Made by a program: the position numbers and the translations under genes. Below, in pieces: positions 23,600 through 35,874 of a stretch of 64,000 nt of DNA; the stretch's first letter is position 1; every line of letters starts with the position of its first letter. A model generated the notes under the pieces. It saw only the letters and a program-made list of their open reading frames with translations. It made no database searches and was not told where the DNA came from. The DNA is from Proteles cristata cristata (taxonomy: Eukaryota > Chordata > Mammalia > Carnivora > Hyaenidae): the NCBI GenBank assembly GCA_017311185.1, contig JAESUZ010001514.1:2356001-2420000 (forward strand), read 5' to 3'.

Positions 23600-24350
23600 C
23601 GGCCCGCGCGTCCGGGCGCACAGGGTTCCCGGGGCCTCACCGCCTCGCGCGCCCAGGGCGCACGGCCCGCACGCACGCCGGCTGGCCGGCCTGGACGCTG
23701 CGAGATCGTTCAGCGGCCCCGGGGGTGGCCCGGGGGCTGGCCCAGGACCGGCGGCCGGACCTGAGCGGCCGCAGCGGGGCGCTCCGGAGAGGTCAGGCCC
23801 GCGCGGAGCCGCCTCGCGCCGCCTGCGCGCCCGCCCTGCGCCGCCCTCGCTCCCTCTCCCCCAGCTCAGCCAGGCCAGCCTGAGACGCGGCGTGGCGGCT
23901 TCCAAAAAGTGCTCTCCACCATCCTCCGACTCTCGCCTTCCTACTAGCCCTTGATTTCTCCCGCTTCCTAATTTCTCTCGCCTCTGCTTTCCCTTCCTCC
24001 TCCTCCCGACCCTCCAGCCCCTAGCCCGGCCTCTTGCCCCGCCCGGAGTGCTGAGAACAGTCGGGCTCCCCGCAGGGAGGCGGGCAGGACCCCAGCGGGG
24101 AAGGGGAGGGAGGCACGGGTTGGGCGTGCCTGGGGGGACACCGCGGCAGAGAATGCGAGAAAGTTGTAACATCTGCCGGGGCCGAACCCCAGGTGGAGGG
24201 GCGGGACCTGGAGCAGCGGCTCCGCCCCCGGGCGGGAAGCCCAGGCCCGGGCGTCCCTCCGGCTCCGGCCCCCTCCCGGGCCCGGGCCGGGAAAAGGAGG
24301 GAGAGGGGCTGCTTGGAGTTCAATGGAACAGCTCCCAAATGGCCCGGTCA
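23600..24350 (-). promoter_or_regulatory. ARSI: ARSI 5' UTR / CpG-island promoter
   Basis: Sequence upstream of the ARSI ATG is very GC-rich with dense CpG (strongest about 23600-23860 and 24180-24300) and has GC-box-like GGGGCGGGAC near 24198-24207 and CCCCGCCC near 24036-24043. No TATA box was seen. This is a typical CpG-island promoter; the cap site is not determinable here. Confidence 0.75.
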
Positions 24351-24602
24351 GACATTCCTCGATCTTGGAGTCTTAGCATCTCTGCTTGCCAGCCCTGGAA
24401 AGGGACGCGCATAGTTTTCTATTCCAACCGGGTCACTCTGCAATTGGGGAAACTGAGGCCCTGAGATGGGTGGGACCTCGTGTAAGTCACAGAGCATGCT
24501 AGTAGCTTCTTCCCTGGTTCTCAGTGGCTGTTAGAGTGGCGGTAGAGACAGTAGTGGAGACTAGGGATGACTTTAACAAGCCAGGGGACTGGGACGGGCA
24601 CT

Positions 24603-24637
24603 GGGGAGTGGGGGTCCGGGGGCGGGGTCGGGGGCGG
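24603..24637 (+). promoter_or_regulatory. G-quadruplex-prone G-run array upstream of ARSI
   Basis: Plus strand has G-runs of 4, 5, 5, 4 and 5 separated by 1-3 nt, about 1 kb upstream of the ARSI start. It fits the usual G4 pattern; folding in cells is not shown. Confidence 0.5.
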
Positions 24638-25999
24638 CCTGGAAATCTGTAAACTAGGTTCAAGCCTTTGCCAGCTTCCCTCTCCTCAATCCCTCCTCCT
24701 CCCCATCCTGCAGTTCGGTTCCCAGCAAGAACGCCAGCGCTGAAATCCAGAGGGCAGGGGCTGTTGAATACATCTTGTATCCACGGGGTCCAGAAACTCC
24801 ATCAGTACATGTTGCAGGAGTCCGTGGATGAATGGGCCTCCACTTCCTGCAGGCCAGCTCGCACTAAGGAAATCACCACAGCAGAGAAGGCAAGCCCCCA
24901 GAGACTCCTGAGCCAGGCAGGTATCATAAATGAGTGAAGCAGGGGAATGGTGTATTGCCAGGGGGAGGCAGGGGCCACCGTGAGCTGAAGACCACAGCCC
25001 TGTGTCCTGCTGACCATTGTCATGCAGGAATGTGGACCAGTGTTTCCAGATCTTCGCATTTTCTAAGGACACCCAAACCCAGATTATTATGAGAAATATT
25101 CCAACTGTTATGTGCTCGCAACTAATTTCAAGCGCATTTAAGCACCGCACTGGCCAACTCAAACCTCCCTGAGGACTATTTTAGGCCATCCGGGTGCCTT
25201 TTGCAACTTCCAATGTTTTACTAGGCTACACTTGTAAATTGGGAAACTGAATAAAACAAAGCAGTTAGGCTTCTTTATGGCCAGGGCTTCAAATGTTGGG
25301 TACGCTGATCTCCAGGAGGGGAGTTAGTAAAGCTGTACTTTCCAATTTCATGTGACCAAGGACCCTCCTTTTCAGAGCTTCTCCAAAGGCCAATGTTTGG
25401 GGTACTTGGGGAAACAGACTGCCCAGGTGTGGTTTCCCTGCCAGCATCTTTACCCTGTTAGTATTCTGTCGTGTGTGATCCCTTCGCTCTTCCTCAAAAC
25501 CACTGTGTGTGGGGAATGAAACCAGACCTCTAAAACAGCATCCCAAGTGAATCCACATTTTGAAATGAGGGCTGCGTGGGGCCGGCCGCTCCTGTTTGCT
25601 CAAAGCCCCAGATTTAGGGTGACCAGATTTATCAGAAGGGAAAACTGAGCCTGTTTTTCTGGCAAGAGAAATGTTGAGGACAGACAGGAAAAATACAGTC
25701 TCCTAAGGGGAATGCTGCTAAATCGGTGCTTCCAGAGACTTCAGCCTGAAGGCTGTCCTGGGGGGGTCAAAGTGGGACAAGTCACAGGAGGTGCGATGGA
25801 CTTGGGCTTTGCATTCTGCGCATTGTCCTCGGTCAGGAGGACATGGAGAAATGGCACAAGGAGAAATGGCAAGGGAGGTGGGGTAGGGATGCAGCCTGGA
25901 GAGGAAAAGGTCTGGGGAGGCAAGCTCACAGGCTGCAGATCTCAGGGGTGGGGATGGGGAGGTATCATAGGAGGAAGACCAGCAGAATCTTCAAGAGTT

Positions 26000-26205
26000 C
26001 AAGACTGTGAACCGACATCAAACTGCATGTGTTCAAATCCGACCACTTCTTTGGAGTCGGGCCTTGGGCAAATGATTTGGCCTCCCTCAGCCTCAATTTC
26101 TCCTTCTGTAAAATGGGATAATGATGTGAACGAGACACAACACAGCGTGCAGTAAAATGCGCAGCATGTTGAGCACCCTCAACAAACGTGAACAATTATG
26201 ATGAT
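26000..26205 (+). repeat. MIR SINE
   Basis: ATGTGTTCAAATCCGACCAC, CTTGGGCAAATGATTTGGCC and TTCTGTAAAATGGGATAATG in MIR order. Confidence 0.8.
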
Positions 26206-26935
26206 TGTTCTCTGCAGTTCTGGGAGAAAAGACCAGGTCCTGGCGGTAAATGTTACTGGGAAGCAGATTTCAGGCCAAATTTAAGGGACTACTTTTGTAG
26301 GAAATCTGGCAGTTTTCTTAATTAAAGGATGGCAGGGTTGAATGAATCACCACGTGGAGAGGAGTAGGTGGCACCCTGGGGCCCAAATCTAGGCAGTAGT
26401 CACATTTAAGCGCCCTTTAGTAGTCACTGGAAACCGATGTGGCCTCAGAGGGCACGATTTGCCCTCTAACGTCCTAGGGATATAAACAGTGACTCTCAAC
26501 TCTTCTTTTAACGCCATTACACAGCAGGGCCAGGCTGGAACATTTAAGCTGGACTTTTCCAAAGGCTCAGGGATGACAAGAGGGAAATAAACAAAGAGTA
26601 TTGTGAATCCAGGTCATATTGCTGTTAAGACATGACTCACTCATCTTCCTTTTATGTTCCCTACAGGATGTTTACCGCCTCCTTCCCTGGGACAGTGCCC
26701 CTTAGCCCTACTTCCGCCCGGATGGACTCAACTCCAAAATGTCTGAGGTTCAGGCCTGAAACATAAGTTGCAGAGAAATAGAAGTTCCCTCTTCAGCTAA
26801 GCTAGCCTCTGCAGTTTCTATCTCAGACCCACCTTTTTCCAAGGTGAACGACAGCAGGAATATCCACCCCTATAGACAGGGAAGATCTGACCTTCATTCA
26901 CATAAATGCACGCTGCATTAGAACAGTGCAAGAAT

Positions 26936-27194
26936 GGGATTCCCTGGGTGGCTCAGTTGGTTAAGCATCTGACTTCAGTTCAGGTTCAGGTTCTGGTGGT
27001 TTGTGGGTTCAAGCCCCGCATGGGGCTCTGTGCTGACAGCTCAGAGCCTGGAGCCTGCTTCAGATTGTGTGTCTCTCTCTTTCTTTCTCTGGCCCTCCTT
27101 GCCCACCTTCCCCGCCTGCTCACACTATGTCTCTGTCTCTATTTCTCTCTCTCAAAAATAAACATTGAAAAAATTTTTTTAATTAAAAAATAAT
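26936..27194 (+). mobile_element. Felid CAN-SINE
   Basis: Head CCCTGGGTGGCTCAGTTGGT, body CAGAGCCTGGAGCCTGCTTC, CT-rich stretch and AAAAATAAACATTG tail. It abuts the next SINE, forming a cluster to 27659. Confidence 0.95.
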
Positions 27195-27206
27195 AAAACA
27201 GTACCA

Positions 27207-27659
27207 GAGGGGTGCCTGTGTGGCTTGGTTGAGCATACAACTCTTGATTTTTTTTAAATTTTTTTAATGTTTTATTTATTTCTGAGAGAGAGAGACAGTG
27301 TGAGTGGGAGAGGGTCAGAGAGAGAGGGAGATACAGAATCCGAAGCAGGCTCCAGGCTCTGAGCTGGCTGTCAGCACAGAGCCCCATGCGGGGCTCGAAC
27401 CCACAAACCGCGAGATCATGACCTGAGCCAAAGTCGGATGCTTAACCAACTGAACCACCCAGGCGCCCCTATAACTCTTGATTTTGGCTCAGGTCATGAT
27501 CTTACAGTCGATTGTGAGATTGGGCCCCAAGAGTCAGTCTCTGTGCTGAGCATGGAGCCTGCTTAGGATTTTCTCTCTCCCTCTCCTTCTGCCTCTTCCC
27601 CTGCTCATGCATGTTCTCACTCTCTGTCTTTCTCTCAAAATAAATAAACAAACATTTTA
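27207..27659 (+). mobile_element. Older CAN-SINE split by a younger one
   Basis: Head GGGTGCCTGTGTGGCTTGG at 27210 and body/tail from 27486 (GGCTCAGGTCATGATCTTAC to AAATAAATAAACAAAC). Near-identical 12-bp copies AAAACAGYACCA at 27195-27206 and 27660-27671 form its target duplication. The element is interrupted by the insertion at 27252-27472. Confidence 0.9.
27252..27472 (-). mobile_element. Younger CAN-SINE nested in an older CAN-SINE
   Basis: Complete reverse-orientation SINE ending CACCCAGGCGCCCC. It is flanked by a perfect 13-bp target duplication AACTCTTGATTTT (27239-27251 and 27473-27485) made of the host SINE's own sequence, so insertion order is certain. Confidence 0.95.
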
Positions 27660-28007
27660 AAAACAGCACCAAAAGCATAACGTCTGCACACAAAATGCAG
27701 ATCAGATGTAGTGGGGGTATAGTGTCATTACTTCCTGTCAGGCTTAAAAAAAAACACTGCACTCCTCATTATCAGCACCATGCAGAGGCCATAAAGTGCC
27801 CACCTGTCCAGGAGGTAGGGAGATGCTGAACTAAAATGGGGAGCAACGCTAAATGACTTGGAAAGTTCTTTCCAACTTGAAAATGTTTTGATTTGGATTA
27901 TGTATCCATAGAAAACTTTTTAGGATACAGAGATATAAAAGTGAAAAAGCAGGTGAGTCTGTTTTGTGGCTTTGTCTTTCATTGCTATGTGTGTTGTGAG
28001 GTAGGTA

Positions 28008-28010
<3 letters not shown>

Positions 28011-28053
<43 letters not shown>
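28011..28053 (+). repeat. (GT)n microsatellite
   Basis: Uninterrupted GT dinucleotide run of about 21 units; likely polymorphic. Confidence 0.98.
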
Positions 28054-28054
<1 letters not shown>

Positions 28055-29872
28055 CCATCTTTGAGCTAAAATTAACTTAGTACACATATCATTTTCTCCT
28101 GACGTAAGTGACCTTGGCAAAGATCTTAGGCACAGATTATACATGCTGTTGTCCTCTGGAGGTCAGTTTTTCTAGGCTGGAGCAAATCAAGGACCTGAAA
28201 GATAAGACAGAAGCCTCTACACAGTCACAGGTGTCCCTTAATTCAGAGGAGAGCGTGTCAGGACTTCCTCACTCCAGATCTACTGACTCTTGCTTCACAC
28301 GCAATTCTTACAAGGCTAATGATTTTGTTTCCCGGCTCAAGAACACTGGAAACAGTTCAGAAGGAATATAGAAGAAGGCGGCTGGAGGCATTTGCCCGTT
28401 TTCTAGTGATACAGTTTCACAGTGGAAACATCAGGGGGAAACAAGAGAATAAACAGAAAAATCAGACCGATGAATTCCCAAAGCCTGGGATTTGGGGGCC
28501 CTTTTGAGCAAAAGCAAAGAGCTATCTGTATCCATCTGAACAGACCCAAGGGCACCATTCTCCACAGCAGTGAATGATGGGGCACCCTTCAGGGTTTAAA
28601 GTCGGCTCAGGGTCCTCTTTTGAGGAAAGCTGGAGAAGGCATCAGCGATTCTTTAAGGTTTTCATCCGGAATGGTTGCCTTGACAGGTCCAAGGGTATCA
28701 GCTCGGCTTCAACTGTAGAGTGACTTCCCAGAGATGCAGGCCCACACCGCCAGGTGTGGCAGGTTCTGTAGTGAAGAGGACGCCGCCGTGATGCTGGGGG
28801 CCCGCTCGCCAGTGCCAGGCCCGGCTCGCCCGCCTCCTGTCCCTCTGTGGAGCCCATGGGTGCCAACTCTGTGTTCCCTGCCCTTTATGCCCCGCGAGTC
28901 CCTGGGGACTCGCACCAGAGCACAGAATTCTACTTCCAGGACCCTTTCCAACAGTTAGGCCATACCCTCCCGATGAGTTTCTCTATTCGAAAAATGCCTC
29001 CACAAGAGAGAGTTCCACAGGTTTTCTTGGTCATAGTCGAGAGACCGCAGGTTCTCGCTCTACCTCCCACACTCTCGAGTGTGCATCGTTAATTACAATA
29101 GATGTATCACCAAAGGTGAGGTTGGAGGTATTCCAGAAAGCCGTGCTGGCTGTATTCTAGAAAATATATTGCCTGCCCCGCTGAGCTGGTCTTGCCAGTG
29201 GGCAGACTGAGGGGCACCCGAAGCCCGGTCCTTGCTGGATATTATTTGGGCAAAATGGTTCTGGGAAGAGAAGCATTTTCCGCCTTAATGCTGGTACACC
29301 CCCTTTTGCATTTCTGGGAGGAGGGGAGACACACAGCCCTCCTGACCTTTGATTCTTCTGGCCCTCTTGGTGGTCTCACCGAGTCCCCCTTGCTTTAGCG
29401 TCAGGATCCCCAGATCACACATCTGAACCCAGAGTGGCAAGAGCCAGGGCACCATAGCCCCTTGCCTTTAACCCTTCACGGGGCCCCCGGCCTGGGCATT
29501 TCAATGGCTCCTTTCTCTGGCGCTCAATGAAACATTCTTCCGAGTAGATTATTGAAAGCAGAGCTCTGGGCCCACAATGGGCGCTCTGTGCTCACAGCCG
29601 CTGCCCAATCTGTTTGCCCAGCCCAAACGCGGCCTCGCCTCTCGGCATGCTCCCCGCCCTCCACCCACCGACCCCGGCCCCACCTGGAGGCCAGCTCAAA
29701 GGGAGGCCGTATGAAAGGACTTGTTCTCCACCTTCTCAGAAGTTCCCGCTGTGGCCTCTGCCAGCCATGGGAGGAATTAGCCTAACGGGACCCAGGCCTG
29801 CCTCCAGCCCATCCATCCGGGGCTCCGCCTGCTTTGATGTCCAGAGGCTTCAGTCCTCACTGATCAGCTGGT
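28054..29872. other. Intergenic, no recognised gene
   Basis: Unique-looking sequence with no clear SINE or LINE and no exon. Base composition changes from AT-rich (28060-28560) to GC-rich (28730-28900, 29400-29850). No function can be assigned. Confidence 0.5.
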
Positions 29873-29899
29873 TTCTCTCTCTGTCTCTCTCTCTCTCTC

Positions 29900-29973
<74 letters not shown>
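29873..29973 (+). repeat. Compound (TC)n-(AC)n microsatellite
   Basis: About 50 bp of TC repeat (to 29922) switches directly to about 50 bp of AC repeat. A G-run array follows at 30021-30045. Confidence 0.97.
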
Positions 29974-29974
<1 letters not shown>

Positions 29975-30020
29975 AGGTGGGACTTTCAGAGGAAGAGGTG
30001 AAGTCCCAGAGCATCAGACT

Positions 30021-30045
30021 GGGAGTTGGGGGGTGGGGGTGGGGG
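30021..30045 (+). other. G-quadruplex-prone G-runs
   Basis: GGGAGTTGGGGGGTGGGGGT followed by GGGGG: four runs of 3 or more G with 1-4 nt loops, 47 bp after the compound microsatellite. Confidence 0.6.
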
Positions 30046-30149
30046 CACTATGATCCAGATAAATGCAGGGGCTCCTAAAAAGGAAGGTGACAGGCTGCCC
30101 ACCAGCACTCGGTCTTCCAAGTTAAAGGAGAGAAAAAGAGTGCCGGGGG

Positions 30150-30400
30150 TTAAATGAGAGACCCCTGGAGCCAGATGGCTGTGTTCCAGCCCAGCTCTGC
30201 CATTTGCTAGCTGTGTGACTTAGCTACCTGAGTCGACCTCTCAGTGCCCCAGTTTTCTTATTTGTAAAACGGGAATAATTATAGTAGCTACCTCCTAAGG
30301 TTGTTGTAAGGATTACAACAGACAAGGCATGTGAAGCTCTTAGCACAGTGCCTGGTGCATAATAGGCTCTCTCATGAAATGATAGCTGTTGTTATTATTG
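30150..30400 (+). repeat. Near full-length MIR SINE
   Basis: GCCATTTGCTAGCTGTGTGA, AACGGGAATAATTATAGTAG, GTTGTTGTAAGGATTACAA and TTAGCACAGTGCCTGGTGCA in order. Confidence 0.9.
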
Positions 30401-30764
30401 TTACTATGTTTAGATTCTATTGTCATTACACTTAGAGTCTATTCCTATAAGTGCATAGCGTCAGGAACGAAAATCTGCATTCCCTTGATCAAGTCCTTTT
30501 TCTCTTCCAAAATGTTCAATGGCGACCACCTGCCTGTAATAAATGGCTCAAGCTTCCTGGCTTGGCTCTCAGGGACAGAACCTTGACTCTCACCTTCATG
30601 ATAACAGTCACTGGAAACATGGAAAGGACGTGGGTCTCCTCCCTGCCCTGACTGCAGTCACTGTCCTCATCTGCTATATTTGGAGAACCTGGCTTTTAGC
30701 ACAGATGGAAGGAAACCCTGCCTGGGGGTGGAAAGACACTGAATCAATACCCAATTGAAACTTG

Positions 30765-31020
30765 GAAGTCATAATAATGCTATAATAGTTCGCATTTATT
30801 GAACATCCACCGTGTGCCAGGTACCGTATATGCTTATATTTATTATCTCACTTAATTCTCGTGCAGACCTATGATGCAGGTAAAATTATTACCTTCCTAA
30901 GCATCTTACAGATGGAGAAACTGAGAAGCAAAGAAGGGGTAAGTAATGTGCCCAAGGTCACACAGCTAGAAAGTGTCAGAGCCAGGATTTGAACGTAGGT
31001 CTGGGGTCTAATGTCTGTTG
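30765..31020 (-). repeat. Near full-length MIR SINE
   Basis: GCATTTATTGAACATCCACC, ATCTCACTTAATTCTCGTGC, CCAAGGTCACACAGCTAGAA and AGCCAGGATTTGAACG; reverse orientation. Confidence 0.9.
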
Positions 31021-31689
31021 CATTATATACCCCACCACTCACTTTCCTGTTTGAGACACCTAGCCTGTCCCTGGGGTCTTCACTTACGGTTTCCCCTGTG
31101 CTCTTAGTAATTAAGATGCCAGCTCTCTCAGTGCATTACAATACCCTGGTGGTCCCCAGGGGCCCTGGGAGGTCACGCTCCGCGAGGCACCATCACACCT
31201 CAGGTGTCCTGGGTAGAGCTCTACCCAGTGGCCACTACTGGTTCTCAGGCCTGTTCCTTGCCCTTCACACTCCCTCCTTGAAGTCCCAGTGCCTGCTCTA
31301 GTAGCTTCGGGATGTCCCAAAGCCCTCTGAGGCAGAGGCTTCCCCTGGGTGTCTATTTTCTCTGAACCAGATGTCACCTGTCAGCTCTCCTCCCTGTGAA
31401 ACAAGAGCCAATCTCCCAGGGTGGCAATCTTGCTGGGCTTTTCTTTTAAGGGACAGCTCAACCCAACCCCCACTGTCTCCTGGCCCTGGCGAGACAGCTC
31501 AAAGCCAGGGATGCTCATTAATGACAGGGATGAGGCTTGCCTCCGTTCCTATGGCAACTGCTGCGCTCCACTTAGTCAATCACTTCTTGAAGCTCCTGCT
31601 GGTGTGAAAGTTATTTTTCATAGACATGCTTAACTCTTACCCAGGAACTCCGCACAGTGTCTTTAGATCCTTCCAGATCGCTTATAAAG

Positions 31690-31960
31690 TTGAGTTTCTC
31701 TCTCCTCCCTTTGTTGACATCCCTTTATCTTTCAAGCCCCGCTCAGATCCTACTTCATCTAAGAGAGGTTTCCAGGCCCCCTCTCCTCACCCCTCCCCAG
31801 GCGGAGTCAATCTCTTGCTCCCCACACTCCCCTGGGGCATGTTTACAGCTCTATTAGATCACAGTCTGCATGTTTCACAGTTATTTATGTGTCTCCCTCT
31901 AAGCCCCTGGTGAGTGATCAGCCCATAGTAGGTGCTAAACAAACAGTTGTTTGAATTTAT
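31690..31960 (+). repeat. L2 LINE 3' end
   Basis: CGCTCAGATCCTACTTCATC, GAGAGGTTTCCAGGCCCC, then CATAGTAGGTGCTAAACAAA; L2 3' order. Confidence 0.75.
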
Positions 31961-32059
31961 TTGAATTTCCCTTTCAGGGTTTTAAAAAAATTACTATTAT
32001 TAACAGTACAGACCATTACTAATAATCCCTATGCTTGTAAAATTATTTACAGTTTATAT

Positions 32060-32270
32060 ATAGCTTCATGCTTGAGGGCACTGCTTTAAACCCCAGCTCC
32101 ACCCTTGCCAGCTAGGTGACAGTGTACAAGCCTTGTAACTGCTCTCAGCTTGCTTCTCGTCGGTAAAACGGATTGTTGTAAATATTAAAATAAATGTGCA
32201 AAGAGTTTACTTAGCACAGGGCCAGATGCCTGCAACGCCTCAATAAATGTTAGTCATTATTATAAGTCGC
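32060..32270 (+). repeat. MIR SINE
   Basis: TAAACCCCAGCTCCACCCTT, TAGCACAGGGCCAGATGCC and CCTCAATAAATGTTAGTCAT in order. Confidence 0.8.
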
Positions 32271-32429
32271 AGCCTCATTTGGACCTCACGAAAGCTCTAG
32301 GATGAGGAGAAGGGCAGGGCCGTGTCAGGGTCATCTTGGTCCCCAAGGACATGTGAGCATGAGGTTCAGAGAAGGGAAGGTTTGCCTACACGTTCAGGCT
32401 TTAGTTGAGCGCTATGGTGGGCACCTGTT

Positions 32430-32890
32430 GTCGGCCTGGAAGCCATCTCCCCCTTCCTGGTAATGGAAACTGGATTTTCCTTTTCGGAACTACTCCTTCC
32501 TCCTGGTGGGTCAACTCCAGGGCAGGCTTGGATAATCAGAGCATCGGATGTCCCTGGCCACAGTGATTATTTGGGGATGGGCAAGGAACCCAAGTCTACC
32601 CAATGAGACTCACTTCTGAGATTTTTGTTTGAGTTTCTAAGGACAAGACTGTCTCTTTTCTGCTGTAAGCCTGACTCTAGGCTAACTCTAAGGGCTAACT
32701 CTAACGGAGAGGAAAGCCAAGTGCATAGGTGGAGACAGATTCATCATATTGCCAGTTGAGCAGAGGAATCCTAAAGATACAATTACCCCTGGACTTTGGT
32801 GATATGAATGGATAAGCCTTTCCTTCTCATGCAAGGTTGCACTGGTGTCTACCACTTGCATCTGAACAAGTACCAGTTATTGTAAGTCTA
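32430..32890 (+). repeat. Ancient LTR-like repeat, family not assigned
   Basis: GGCCACAGTGATTATTTGGG, AGTCTACCCAATGAGACTC and TGGTGTCTACCACTTGCATC resemble parts of an old interspersed mammalian repeat. It is too diverged to name, and no open frame or protein similarity is visible. Confidence 0.4.
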
Positions 32891-33599
32891 CTGCCTCCTC
32901 CACACAGGGGTCAAAGTTCTCTCTATTCCATTCATTCACACGACAAATACCTAGGATGCCACCCACTTCCCCGGGGCTGAGACTGCAGGGATGGGCAAGA
33001 CAAACTGTCCAGCTCTATTGGAGTTGATAGTCTATTGTCATCCCACTTGACAGATGAAGAGACAGAGGCTCAGAGAGGACACCCCCAAAGTGTGTGTCCT
33101 TCAAGTGACTTAGGGTGCCATGGTCCAGAATGAGGCTGGGCAAAAGCTGAGGCGGGCAGCTGGGACAGGTCAGCTACAGGCAGGAAGGCCTGGTTCAGGC
33201 ATGCATGTGTTTCTGCTCATTGCAAGTCAAAAATGGAAGATTCTGGACCAAAGCAAGAGTTTGGACACAGGGGCTGAGGCTCTAGCCCCCCAGGTCTAGG
33301 ACTCCTGGCAGAGGACATTTTCCTGGGAAAAGTATAGCTCTGAGGTCTGATTTGGGGGATTTGCCTCCCGGCTTAACGGATAACCTCTCTTTGGGGGCTG
33401 GAATTCCAATCGGTAAAGGCTTTCCAGCATCAAGATTCTCCTAGGAGGGGGCTTCTTTTTCCCCGGATCTTAGCTAGACTTCTCACAGCCAACTCTCCAG
33501 CCCAAGCTGAGGCTAGTTTTTCTCCTCCATCTGGTGACTCACCCCTGGGAGAGCCCAGACTCTCCAGGGCTGGGCCCCGTGGGGAGGTTGTGATGTCTA

Positions 33600-33710
33600 G
33601 AAGTTGGATTTGCTCTCAGCTTGCTCTGTTTGTCTCTGCCTCATCCAGATCTAGCACAGAGTCTGGAAAATAATAGATGAATACGTTTTTCCTGAATGAA
33701 CATTTGTGGG
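33600..33710 (+). repeat. L2-like 3' tail
   Basis: TCTAGCACAGAGTCTGGAAA, AATAGATGAATACG and CTGAATGAAC match the end of an L2. Confidence 0.5.
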
Positions 33711-34454
33711 GGGTTGTCTGTTTGTTTTCTGACTTGTGGAGGGGTTTACGATGGAGAGAGGCACTCATCCTGAAACAAATCAGCCTTGAAGGTCCAGTTT
33801 AAGCTTCAGGACCCTTCCCTGGTACAGGCCCCTCTCTAAGCTGGGAGAGCAGCCCTGGCAATGTGTTCCCAGGGTCATGTGCTTCTGTAAAAATTGCACA
33901 AGTCATTCTAACTGTAATCAGCTGAGATCACTCACTTTCCCCCAACCCCGCCTGGACCTTACTGCCAGATTTTCCTTGTCAGATGGTTTTAGAATGGCTG
34001 TGGCATTTTGGGGACCTGGTTAAGGGGAAGTTGAATTGGTGAGACATTTAGTTTGCATTTGGTGGCTGTCTCGGTCTTACGTATAGTTAAGTCAGCTTCC
34101 TCTGGATAGAAATGTCTTGAAGGGTCACTCGCTGTCTACTGAGCCCGCTCATCTGGCATAAGGACACAGAGGTGAAGGTTCTGAGCTACCTGGCAACATG
34201 GACGTGCCCTCCAGTACCTGGCAACAGAACTGTGTGTGCTGGAAAGGAGGGATAGTAGGAGCTGAAATGTAGGAAGCTGGAAGCTAGACAGTAGGTAGTT
34301 CTTCCAATGATCAGGCCTCCAGAATTATAAGCAGAAGACTTGGTGTGGAAGAGATACTTATGCAAAATGGAAGCTATTCCCTATCAGGAATATTCTCTGC
34401 AATACAGTAGATACAATTGAACCATAACCCTTTCTTGATGGATGGATATCTTGT
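33710..34454. other. Intergenic, nothing recognised
   Basis: No gene, recent repeat or striking motif was identified; moderately AT-rich sequence with stops in all frames. Confidence 0.5.
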
Positions 34455-34915
34455 TATTTATGGTTGAACTGTGTCCCTCTGAAAGGGAATGTTGTTATCC
34501 AACTCCCAGGATCTCAGAATGTGACCTTAGTTGGAAGTAGGGTCTTTGCAGAGGTAATCAAAGGAAAATGAGGCCCTTAAAGTGGGCCCTAATCCAATAT
34601 AACTGGTGTCCTTATAAATAAATGGGGGGAAGTTTGGACACATAGACAGACATACTGAGAAATCACATATGATGAAGGCAAAAATCAGGGTGATGCTTCT
34701 ACAGGCTAAAGAATCCCAAAGATTGCCACCAAACCATCAGAAGCTATACAACGGGCCCAGACCAGATTCTCTCCCACAGCCCCCAGAAGGAACCAACACT
34801 GCGAACACCTTGACTTCAGACTTGTAGCCTCTAGAACCGGGAGACGATACATTTCCGAAGTTTAACTCACCCGGCATGGTACTTGGTTATGGTGGTATGG
34901 TAAACAAACGCTCAT
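34455..34915 (+). mobile_element. MLT1-type LTR (ERVL-MaLR)
   Basis: TTATGGTTGAACTGTGTCCC, AGAATGTGACCTTAGTTGG, GGGCCCTAATCCAATATAAC, GGTGTCCTTATAAATAAATG and GATTGCCACCAAACCATCAG are in MLT1 LTR order. It is an old solitary LTR: no internal retroviral genes are visible and it has no coding capacity. Confidence 0.85.
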
Positions 34916-35874
34916 GAGAAATAGACTTTGTCAGAAGACCTGTATGTGTAGGCCATGAACCTGGAGCAGTTCATCCGTGTGTGAAGTCCCGTGTTTCGTG
35001 CATTCCAACTATCACAAATTAAAAAGAACAATGAACCGTGCAAGAAGGAAGAGTCAATTATCTTTCCATTTTCGTGCCAGGAGCACATCTAAGGTGGTAC
35101 GGCTGGCTTGCCCCATCCTCCAAATACTACACAGCCCCTGCCATCTGGCACTTTCTCTCCTTATGCCCAACTAGGGCTTCCCTACCTTCACCCCCCTGAG
35201 CCCTCATCCTATTACCTGTGCGTGCTCCCCAGATCATATTTAGAAAACAGCCAACTGGGCTCTGCTCCTGCAGGCCCAGATTCCAGATTTGAGATTCGAG
35301 AGAATTAAAGGGTAGAGTGGCCTGAACCCTGTCTCCACAACCACCCTTCCTCATCACTTTCCATTCCTTCCCCCTTCCCAGAAAGCCAAATTGGAGTTAT
35401 TTCCTCTCAGACCCTGAAGGAACATTGCCTTGTGTTTGGCCCCAGGCGAGCTGTCTCAATTACTCTGGAAAGGCCATCTAAACACTGGCGATTCTGCTGG
35501 GTTTTTCTTTCCACCCTTCCCCCCTCCTTGCCCTGGCCTGGCCTCCAGCCTCTCTTCTGTATTCCCTGCCCCACAGTGTCCTCAGGGGAACCCGGCCCTC
35601 TGTTTCCCCTGCAACCCACCTGCCACCCACCCTTACCCCCAGCCTCTTCTCTCTTATCGGATGACCAGCACAGCTATTTTCCTCGGGCATCTGTCTGAAA
35701 CTGTCGGCTGAGGATGTGGGCAGAAGCAGAGGGAACTAGAGGCTGGTTCGGCTGCAGGGTCCAGGCAGGATTGGGTGGCCCACGGTGTGGAGGGTTCCAT
35801 TCCCCTCTCCAGGTAGCACTCTTACTCTTCCAGACAAGTAGCCCCCAGGCTCACCAGGAAGACACTCTGAGACA

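Larger units (their letters stand above)
24350..26935. other. Intergenic region upstream of ARSI
   Basis: No exon recognised. It holds a G-run array (24603-24637), a MIR (26000-26205) and, near 26625-26645, ATGACTCACTCATC resembling paired AP-1 sites. The stretch 26400-26660 shows no recognised repeat and could be regulatory, but nothing in it proves this. Confidence 0.5.

Noticed and set aside
23381..24172. 263-codon minus-strand frame over ARSI exon 1 and promoter
   Set aside because: It is out of frame with ARSI and arises from the CpG island.
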